From Sinonovacula constricta (Eukaryota; Mollusca; Bivalvia; Cardiida; Solecurtidae): 64,000 nucleotides of DNA. Position 1 is the first letter of the stretch, and each line of letters begins with the position of its first letter. The notes under the pieces were generated by a model. The model was not told the DNA's origin. It worked only from the letters and a program-made list of their open reading frames with translations, and ran no database searches. The position numbers were made by a program, and so were the translations under genes. The stretch spans positions 29,505,264 to 29,569,263 of the forward strand of contig CM017558.1 in NCBI GenBank assembly GCA_007844125.1. The letters are read 5' to 3'. Of the stretch, positions 56,156 to 64,000 are shown one piece after another.

Positions 56156-57000
56156 ATGGGACCTAGTCGATAGTTTCCTTAAAGATGGTATACGACAGTT
56201 TGCCTACATCTTACATATGTAACAATATCAGTAATAGGAACGATTGGGATTCCTGCTTAAAATAGACATCGACGTCACAGCGGATGATCCGGATGAACTA
56301 AAACATTAGTGGTCACATGATTTTCTTGGTTTAAAAATAGCTAACTGTGCAGCGTGGCTAGGATAGGATATACATGTTTGTAATGACGATTGTGGCGTTA
56401 TGGTTTTCCGACGGGTGTAGGAAACCAATAAACAACATTTCAAGACATTTACATTTACAAATTGTACAAAAAGTTGACATTGATCGACAAAAGTGAATAT
56501 TTTATGACGCATTTGCTGCAATGTTAAAGTGTTATTCTCGCCTTTGAAATGCAAGTTAAATAAAAGTCTCGTCCCTCTATAAAAAACACGATACCTATAT
56601 CATAGACATTATGTCAAATGACTATTTTGGCCAACATGAAATTTGAGTACAAAGGCCGAGATGCATCGATTGGCAGCCAGTCGAAATCTCAATAACACAA
56701 ACCTATGCACTGCCTATTTAATAATTTGGACGCTTTTACCTATATAAATATAGAAAATGTCACTTGAAATAATAAAATGTCTACATCCAGACTTTCTTAA
56801 ATGCCAGTCTTCTGCAGCATCCCAGTTGACCATTTTTCCCACTGACTGTGCCACGGTGGCAACTGCTGGGTTTTCTATATTTCTTATCTCTATTTCATGT
56901 GCACAGTTACATTTGACTATCATGTGAATACCTTTGTACCGTGACTTTTCAAAAAATAAATATTATATCGTTGCAATAGTGATAGGACTGTATCATATAT
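56156..57000. repeat. segment paralogous to 62.0-63.4 kb
   Basis: Shared in the same order: aaagatggta...ctgtttgcct, the aatagacatc...acgtc stretch, gcagcgtggctaggat, and tgtgaatacctttgt. The two copies are well diverged and carry different insertions. Confidence 0.65.
56714..56952 (-). pseudogene. coding-like relic, GIHM family, copy 3
   Basis: It is open from FEKSRYKGIHMIVKCNCAHE through ENPAVATVAQSVGKMVNWDA and AEDWHLRKSGC, with no stop until 56714. It is the longest intact copy. Function is not recognised. Confidence 0.45.
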
Positions 57001-57013
57001 TCTGAAAAATTTG

Positions 57014-57092
57014 ACCGGTCCAGGTAGGACAGCAGGTAGAACGTCGGCTCTAAGGAAGAAAGGCACTAGGTTCGCTTCTAAATCGTACCACA
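57014..57092 (+). repeat. tRNA-like SINE head relic
   Basis: GGTCCAGGTAGGACAGCAGG ... AGAACGTCGGCTCT ... AGGTTCGCTTCTAAATC follows the order of a family B head. The body is missing. Confidence 0.45.
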
Positions 57093-57158
57093 TACTGGCT
57101 CATGTGGTTAAATGGCTTCGTTAACGATTTCTTTCTACATTCATGCTCAAAATGGTAC

Positions 57159-57959
57159 CAATCGGAACTCCTCGGGTAATATCGTCCTTGGGACAATCAT
57201 CCCTCGGATGTATCTGGTGCAAAGATTCTTACTGAAATCACGATCATTTTGTTCGCCGGAAGTCGGAAGAAGAATATGTCTAAAATGTAGTTAGCACAAA
57301 ACATAGACAATGCCGTCGTTTGACAGCTGTGTGTCTGCTACGTTGATTAAATTAAACTTGGATGATTTAAATTTGAAGTGCCGCCACAGATTGAGGTTTT
57401 ACAGTCATCGTAATGTAGTGAGCTGCGAACCGAGCTGCCATCTTTGTTTTGACGTCTGTCACAAAAGGAGTCCCATTTAGGGAAATGGCCGAGGTGATCC
57501 GACTACCTGCATACATCCAAGAGCAATCGGAACACCTCGGATAATTCACGAATCATCTCTCGGATGTATGTAGGTAGTCGGATTACCTCGGCCACTTCCC
57601 AAAATGGGACTTCTTTTGTGACAGACGTCAAAACAATGATGGCAGCAAGGATGACAGGTCACTAAAAGTACGATGCCTGTAAATCTCCACTTTGTGGCTG
57701 CTTCAAATTTAAATCATTCAAGTTCAATTTACCCGGCACAGCAAAGACACAGCTTTCAAACGACGGCATAGTTCATGTTTTACGCGAACTACATTTTAAG
57801 CATCTTCTTCCGACTTCCGGCGAACAAAACGGTCGTGATTTGAGCAGGTATCATTGCACCAGATACATCCGAGGGATGATTGTCCCGAGGACGGAATTAC
57901 CCGAGGAGTTCCGATTGATCCAAGAGATGATTCGTGAATTATCCGAGGTTTTCCGATTG
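57159..57959 (+). mobile_element. MITE with CAATCGGAAC termini, copy 2, split by copy 3
   Basis: Left part 57159-57523 and right end 57918-57959 together make one element. It is opposite in orientation to the copies at 55.7 and 57.5 kb. A second terminal stub (cgtgaattttccgaggtgtt + ccgattg, 57961-57987) follows directly. Confidence 0.85.
57524..57917 (-). mobile_element. MITE with CAATCGGAAC termini, copy 3, nested, 9-bp target duplication
   Basis: It is 394 bp long and flanked by atccaagag at 57515-57523 and 57918-57926, both perfect. Termini are inverted: CAATCGGAACACCTCGGATA and, reversed, CAATCGGAACTCCTCGGGTA. A 9-bp target duplication is typical of Mutator-like elements. Confidence 0.92.
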
Positions 57960-58004
57960 TCGTGAATTTTCCGAGGTGTTCCGATTGATTTAAATACAAA
58001 TAAT

Positions 58005-58145
58005 AAAAATGATGATGATGGTGGCGATGATGATGGTGGTGATGATGGTGCTGGTAATAATGATGATGATGGTAATGATAATTATGAAGATGAAAATGAT
58101 GGTGATGATGCTAGTGGTGATGACGACGATGATTTCGATGATGAA
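58005..58145 (+). repeat. imperfect GAT/TGA trinucleotide repeat
   Basis: It is almost wholly gatgatgatggtgg-type triplets with interruptions. The minus-strand open frame over it (isoleucine-rich) is a by-product. Confidence 0.9.
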
Positions 58146-58754
58146 AAAATTAAGAACAAAAAGAAGAATTGGAAAACAATGAGCAAGAAGAAGAAGAATA
58201 ATAAATGAAAGACAAAATAGACACCATCTTAATGACAACTTTGTGAAACTTGTAATGGGTCTTTTGAAGCGTGTATTTAAACATTGACCCGACACACGTC
58301 TTTCCTCAATAACAGATATTAAATCAATTTACCCTTGACACAAATGCCCTTTTTATATAATTTTATGTTAACCCATAAACACGCTGACTTCGGGTGTTAG
58401 TCCCCCATTTTTGAAATAAAACAAATATATTGGTTATCTCCCTTGTGGGAAGGTATTTTTTATATACTTTATAGAAGAAATATAATAAATTTAAATAATT
58501 TTTAATTTGCTTTAAAGAAAAAAAGGTCAACCTTTATAATAAAGTGCAATCACAACTAACAGGATTCTATTTTATGCATATGCTTTAGTCTTATGTGTTT
58601 TTCAAAAGTTACAGTTGTATAAAATGGAAAAGTCTTCAGTTTTCTGCAGTAACAAATACCTACCCACAAGGGAGGTAAGAATTGTTTAACAGTTGTTGAA
58701 GTCGTTGTTTAGAGTAACGTCTCCTTACATACTAAAAGAAGGAATAATACCAAT

Positions 58755-59080
58755 CGTACCTACTCGGCGATCTCCGGCAAGCTTCGGAGATAATGCCTCG
58801 TATGTAATTGTATGAATACACCAGTTGGTGATTTGCCCCGGCGAATAACTTCTCATTGCATTATGTAAACAAAGATGGCTGTCTTTTCAAAGTGCATGCA
58901 GTATGCTTTAGATATGATAGAGATTCAACACTCCTTGAAAGAAGAGCAGATTGCTTCGTTGAAGAATATTATTAACTTAGTTGATACTGTATGTATATTA
59001 CCAACAGGATTTGGTAAAAGTGTAATATACCATATTACTGTCTATATCCGAAGCTTGCCGGAGATCGCCGAGTAGGTACG
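58755..59080 (+). mobile_element. 326-bp element with perfect 34-bp inverted termini carrying a helicase fragment
   Basis: The 34 nt at 58755-58788 (cgtacctactcggcgatctc...) are exactly inverted at 59047-59080. The flanks share aat on both sides (caat before, aatgcc after), possibly a 3-bp target duplication. The interior is the RecQ-like open frame. Fragments of the CAATCGGAAC family follow at 59140-59178. Confidence 0.85.
58875..59075 (+). pseudogene. RecQ-type DNA helicase N-terminal fragment
   Basis: It has 66 codons. KEEQIASLKNIINLVDTVC followed by ILPTGFGKSVIYHI matches the start of a RecQ-type helicase: an upstream glutamine region and a Walker A PTGFGKS. The last eight codons (RSLPEIAE) are encoded by the right inverted terminus, after which it stops. 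With no motif II-VI it cannot be an active helicase. It is either a captured gene fragment or a deletion derivative of a helicase-bearing transposon. Confidence 0.7.
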
Positions 59081-59134
59081 AATGCCATTTTGGATGTAGT
59101 TCGTCAATATGGCGGCGACCGCATTATTTCCGAG

Positions 59135-59180
59135 GTGTTTACGTAGAGGACGGAATTACCCGAGGAGTTCCGAGTGGAAT
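59135..59180 (+). repeat. terminal fragment of the CAATCGGAAC MITE family
   Basis: tttccgaggtgtttacgtag then aggacggaattacccgagga and gttccgag represents the family's right end, slightly changed. Confidence 0.6.
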
Positions 59181-59504
59181 AATACATGTTATAGTGTGTA
59201 CAATCCTTGCACATACCGGTTGCTGCGAAAGTAGATAGTATCGGCTAAACAAAATTGAGGATTTGCTTAGCTGGAACCGCCGTATACAACATTCAACCAC
59301 TTCTAACAGCATTAGATCTGTTTACCATAAAGTTAATTAAAAATGTAATACAAAAAAATAGATAATTAAAAAAAAGTATTAAATGCAAGCTTTAAACAAA
59401 CTAGATATAACTGGTTATGTGAGATACCTTTATGAGCGTTCTGTGAAATAAAAAGTATTACAAAATGTCCTCATTTCCTCCAGGGATGGATCCAGGAGTG
59501 GGAT

Positions 59505-59566
59505 ACACAATCCCCGCCCCACCCCACCCCCCACCCCCACCCCAAACACACACACGCACACACCAA
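59505..59566 (+). repeat. C-rich / CA tract
   Basis: ccccgccccaccccaccccc followed by cacccccaccccaaacacac. It is a strand-asymmetric low-complexity tract that could form a triplex or i-motif. Confidence 0.8.
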
Positions 59567-60035
59567 GCAGGTATAAGAGTAGAATTGTGAAAACACATAA
59601 ATCTGAGCTTAAAAGTACTAAGCTTTTAAAGTAAATTTTGTCTGTTGACTGCTTAGATCGAAGTTATGGTCTCTAACTGTGTATATATAATTAGTATTTA
59701 CTGCGATAAATTTGAATGGATCTTGATTCATACACCCCCACCCCACCACAAAAAAATCTGGATCCCCGAATCTGACATAATGCGTACATATTGTGTGTTA
59801 TGAATTGCAATTATTATATAATAAACATGAATTTAAATAAAATGCGTTTATACGTCAGGTATATATGTTGGTAAACTTAATATTGTTTGACTGTTTTCTA
59901 TGCTTAAGTAAAAGTATGTTTTGCATCTTTATTATGATACATTGTCATATTGAACTTTTTTACAGTGCGGAAGCACAAATCCCCCAAATCGTCCTTTGTG
60001 AATCGTCCTGTATAGATGTGACTATAATCTAGTGG

Positions 60036-60310
60036 GATGGGATTGGGATTAGCCGGCATTTTTGCCGATACTGCGCAGCGACATTTCTATCATTACAGCA
60101 CAGGGGCACTTATGAGGTGCCCAGGGACTGAACCCGGCCGGTCCATTATACTGACACCGACGAGTCAGGCGTAATGCTGTCCCCGTAGCCCCGAGCGTTA
60201 GGAGTGAAGCCACTACTACCAACTTTAAAGTCTTTGGTATGACCCGGCCGGGGTTCGAACCCACGACCTCCCGATCCGCAAGCCGACGCTCTACCATCTG
60301 AGCTATTGCT
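60036..60310 (-). mobile_element. SINE family A, full-length, with 10-bp target duplication
   Basis: It is the best preserved family A copy. The head on the minus strand includes AGCTCAGATGGTAGAGCGTC and B box GGGTTCGAACCC. The flanks are AATCTAGTGG at 60026-60035 and 60311-60320. Confidence 0.88.
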
Positions 60311-60411
60311 AATCTAGTGGTGTTATCGTTTATGTATATACAGAATGCTGTTTTTAATAGAACATTCCCTCAGCGTTCGAATTTTTTTTCTTCATCTTCT
60401 CTTCTATCTGG

Positions 60412-60630
60412 GAATTGCCGGCATTTTACCGATACTGTGCAGCAACATTTCTATCATTATAGCACAGGGGCAATTATGAGGTGACCAGGGACGGAACCCG
60501 GCCGGTCCATTATACTGACACCGACGAGTCGGGCGTAATGCTGTTCCCTTAGCCCCGAGCGTTAGGAGGGAAGCCACAACTACCAACTTTTAAGTCTTTG
60601 GTTTGACCCGGCCGGGGTTTGAGCCCACGA
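60412..60630 (-). mobile_element. SINE family A, 5'-truncated, with 11-bp target duplication
   Basis: The body is intact, but the copy stops at the B box, so the A box is missing. CTTCTATCTGG flanks it at 60401-60411 and 60631-60641. It is truncated at insertion rather than decayed afterwards, because the target duplication abuts the truncation. Confidence 0.85.
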
Positions 60631-60646
60631 CTTCTATCTGGAACTC

Positions 60647-60755
60647 CACGGATAAGTTCGTCCTCTAAACGTTTATCTCTCGGATGTATCTGGTAGAATG
60701 GTATTTTGAGAATTGCGACTTTTTCTTCGCCGGAAGAAGAATACCCGATATAAAA
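60647..60755 (+). repeat. diverged left end of a CAATCGGAAC-type element
   Basis: tggaactccacggataagtt, tctctcggatgtatctggta and tcgccggaagaagaataccc follow the order of the family's left third. The rest is absent. Confidence 0.55.
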
Positions 60756-60967
60756 ATAAATACAAAATAAAAAATGTTCACCAATAAGGCGATTAATGTA
60801 GTAAATAAGATTGCCTCGTCCTATAAACTGTCATTTATCGATTAATATTTCACATCACGTTAGAAAAACAACTACAAATGAAGTTCAAAAAATTACTATA
60901 GTGTTGCTTTGACGACGTCATAGGCACGGATATGTCGATTTCCGCCGGGCTTCCCGTTGTACCTCAG

Positions 60968-61003
60968 AGCGACGATTCATGAATTTACCGAGCGGTTCCG
61001 ATT
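60968..61003 (+). repeat. isolated terminus of the CAATCGGAAC MITE family
   Basis: gattcatgaatttaccgagc then ggttccgattg matches the right end of the family. It sits just upstream of copy 4. Confidence 0.6.
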
Positions 61004-61021
61004 GCTACTCACCAATTTTCA

Positions 61022-61431
61022 CAATCGGAACGCCTCGGGTAATTCCATCCTCGGGACAATCATCCCTCGGATGTATCTGGTCTCGGATGTATCTGGTGCA
61101 ATGATACTTAAAGAAATTACGACCGTTTTGTTCGCCGGAAATCGAAAGAATATGCCTAAAATGTAGTTCGCACAAAACATAACAATGGCGTCGTTTGACC
61201 GCTGTTTTGTTTGCTGCGCTTTGTAAATTAAACTTGGATAATTTAAATTTGAAGCAGCCAAAAATTGAAGTTTAACTGGCATCGTACTATAGTGAGCTGT
61301 CATCCAAGCTGCCATCTTTGTTTTGACCTTCTGTCACAAAATAAGTCCCATTTAGGGAAATTGCCGAGGTTATCCGACTACATACATACATCGGAAAGAT
61401 GATTCGTGAATTATCCGAGGTGTTCCGATTG
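61022..61431 (+). mobile_element. MITE with CAATCGGAAC termini, copy 4, 9-bp target duplication
   Basis: It is 410 bp long. The flanks are caattttca (61013-61021) and caatcttca (61432-61440), 8 of 9 identical. The 98-codon minus-strand open frame inside it starts at the accaaagATGGC-type site but shows no recognisable protein. Confidence 0.9.
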
Positions 61432-62029
61432 CAATCTTCAGTTACATTACGACTTTAGTAGCATCACTGCTCCCCAGTGATGGAAGATAAGAGAAAAATA
61501 TAAGGCAAACGGCAATGATGAGAAGTCCTCAATTATTTAGAATTCTTTTCGGTTTACTCACTAATGGAATTCAAATAAATCATAAACGATCTTATTCATC
61601 TGCTAACGGTTCGAAGAAGTATACATTAGAAAACAAATGGCATATCTTAGAAGGTGTTTGGCTTTGTATTAAATAGACCTACTTGAAATGCAAGCAGCAA
61701 AACCCAGAAAGAAAACAACAATAACAAAACAGAAAAAAAAAAACGTTGAGTATAAGCTGACGTCTTATGACGTTTTGAGCTTCCGGTCAAAAACTAGTTT
61801 AAATAATAAAGTCTATTGTTAGTAGTTGTTTCAGAAGAAACTTGGACACAGAAAACTTTGCAATTTTTTATTATTGTTTTCTAAAAAGGAAACTGTTAAA
61901 TCACGTTAAATGACAAAATACAAAAGTAGCCCCAATCAATAGATTATGCGTGAACATGATGTCTTTCAAAAGATATATCGCTTCGTTGAAACAAAACTCA
62001 AAAGATTCGCTACGCTTTGCAACTCGATG

Positions 62030-63400
62030 CCGTTTTCCTCAACAGCCTAGTGCATTTAAAGATGGTATCCCACTGTTTGCCTTTAAGGAATTGGAGCATT
62101 TTTTAAATATAAATTTATACTTAAGTCTTAATAAATAAGATTTTGAACATTTACTGGATCGTTTGACAGAACTAATCGCTATAAAATCTCTGTGTATTCT
62201 TTCCAACTGTATAAGAAACTCGAAAGTGGTCTCTGCTAAAATAGATATCCACGTCCGAGTGGATTACCTGGATGACTATATAACGTGATATCAAAAGTAA
62301 GCTCTGACGTCGTTTTCTAAGTTTAAAAATACCTATTTTTGCAGCGTGGCTCGGATAGATAATGCCTGTTTGTAGTGACGAGTAGTGATTTACGCTTGAC
62401 TATTTACACAGGTCTGAGAAATCAATGAACATCATGCAGGAAGTTTTCAGATAACAATGACTTATTTGTTGTTGTTTTTGAAAAAAGAAATTTTTGTCCA
62501 AACTGTCGAATACCACCTTTAATTATATTATAGGATACAAATACATTATTCTTCATGTATAGGGAGCCCATACGTCACTCCAATCATAAAGGTACGCTGA
62601 CTGACTCGATAGTGACGCGAAAATAAAATTACATTTGAAGTGTGGCTGTGTGGTTCAATTTGACACGTACAGCCTCGTGTCTACGCAAAAACTGTGACAA
62701 CTGAGAAGTTGTTTAACGCCTTCATCGCAATATGTTTATATAAAATTTAGATTTATATAAAATTTAGACATTTCGTTCTCTTATTACATTTGTATATCTA
62801 GTACTGACACCTAGCGTAGGTTGGTGGTACAAATACACATGCGAGGTATAATCAGCACATCGATACCACTTCATGGCACCGGTTGCCTTTTAGTAAAAAG
62901 ACATGGAATTTATCTAGGTGATCTTAAGAACACGATTGTTATTGTGTTGTTGTTGTTGTTTTTCATTCTAATAAATACATGTAAATTAACGAAATCTGTA
63001 TCATGACCACTACTATATTGTATTTGTCCATGTGTACATACAGTGTGCTATTAACGAAGCTCTTCACTACGTTCTCTAAATGACATCTTAACTTATTTCT
63101 AAGAAGACGTCATCGCGAGGATAGTTTTGTTTCAAATAGATCAGTTTTCTTTCCATTGCATGCATTTGAGAAACCAGGAAGTGTGAGATAAGAGCTCTGC
63201 AAAACCAGGTTTAAGCACCACAGTGGGTCCCTTTTGCCAACTGACTGTTGACGAGAACTGCTGAGCTTGCTCTATTGAGACTATTCGTCTAATGACTCAT
63301 TGCAGATTTGTTCTCACTTTTACATTTGGCTAGCATGTGAATACCTTTGTGCTGTGCCTTTTCAAATTTTAGTCAATGCTGCAATGCTCACGGGATTTTT
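62030..63400. repeat. segment paralogous to 56.2-57.0 kb
   Basis: It holds aaagatggtatcccactgtt, aaatagatatccacgtccg, gcagcgtggctcggat and the GIHM relic, in the same order as at 56.2-57.0 kb. No gene is recognised. Confidence 0.65.
63225..63367 (-). pseudogene. coding-like relic, GIHM family, copy 4
   Basis: It reads FEKAQHKGIHMLAKCKSENK then SAMSH and a TAG stop. It lies in the segment paralogous to 56.2-57.0 kb. Confidence 0.4.
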
Positions 63401-64000
63401 GCCATATTTCCTTATTCATATATTCTAAAGGTACACAGCACAAATAAAGGTGGACACAGTTTTATTTAACCATTCCATTCGTAAAAGCAAAAAGGACATC
63501 GAGAATCATGATATTTTTGTGATTATTTACACCCAACGTGCGGGAACAAAAAAAATGAATGCGTCGACAATTATGAAAAGCCAGTCTACTTTTCGGTTTA
63601 AATCAGACAGAGGTACCCTCTCATTCCATGCAATCAGGTGCACAGAAAGTAGGGTGTTGTGTTACAAATGGAAATGAAAACCTCGTATTTTATGAACCCA
63701 TGTGCTGAAAAAAACGTGACTCATCTGCTAGTTTGAAGCTTTATTTCCTTTTTCTACTGGACTTCTTTGCTAACATGTCAATGTCCCCCTTTGAGCAAAC
63801 TTATGAAGGGTTGTTTACATCGTCGGACACCCACGCCCGATCCATTCCGTTACTATCCATTCATCGCCCGTGGGATATTTAGTTCACTTTTCGCCGTTTC
63901 CATTAATGATATTTCATAGGACGCTTCAGAATCCGACGAAGATTTCAGTCCAATGATTAAGCTCGTTCTTTCATTGTTTCGACAGATTAGTCAAAATGGC

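Larger units (their letters stand above)
61441..64000. other. right end of window, no gene recognised
   Basis: Besides the paralogous segment and the GIHM relic, frames such as 61950-62138 and 63450-63677 show no known motif. Confidence 0.4.

Noticed and set aside
61019..61315. 98-codon minus-strand frame
   Set aside because: It spans MITE copy 4 including its terminus; sister copies do not keep the frame.

Overview
The window is AT-rich, intron-bearing animal nuclear DNA, most likely from a bivalve mollusc. The evidence is a 15-coding-exon ABCE1 gene with GT-AG introns, several tRNA-derived SINE families, MITE-like DNA transposons, and short dispersed repeats of the 'ggggcaataactc' kind that are common in molluscs. 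The species cannot be read from the sequence.

The one gene I can identify securely is ABCE1 (RNase L inhibitor / ribosome-recycling factor Rli1) on the minus strand. Its ATG is at 54003-54005, its stop at 36355-36357, and it has 15 coding exons that join in frame to 609 codons. All catalytic motifs are present: two 4Fe-4S ferredoxin motifs, two Walker A, two LSGGE signatures, two Walker B and two H-loop histidines. Its introns carry SINEs, two hAT-like elements and several minisatellites. One minisatellite is built from copies of the exon 3 / intron 3 boundary.

Positions 1-36000 hold no gene I can identify. Most of this part is a patchwork of diverged copies of a multi-kilobase module. It includes a recent 2.7-kb tandem duplication (9.36-10.78 kb and 12.06-13.51 kb) whose copies are separated by long TAG/AGT arrays, an older pair (21.9-25.4 kb and 28.3-33.4 kb), and a further pair at 16.4-17.0 and 17.2-17.9 kb. 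A few short protein-like open stretches occur (3.52-3.79, 5.36-5.56, 14.5-14.9, 16.6-16.8 and 25.85-26.04 kb). None is assignable to a family.

Positions 54200-64000 begin with the ABCE1 5' region. The rest is dominated by a MITE family of about 390-410 bp with CAATCGGAAC termini. One copy is inserted inside another with a perfect 9-bp target duplication, which points to a Mutator-like origin. The same region holds a 326-bp element with perfect 34-bp inverted termini that contains the N-terminal fragment of a RecQ-type helicase. It also has SINEs with clean target-site duplications and a second pair of paralogous segments (56.2-57.0 and 62.0-63.4 kb). A short frame-conserved coding-like segment with core GIHM(H)AKCKGNNK recurs at four places in the window and may be the relic of an undescribed mobile or multigene family.
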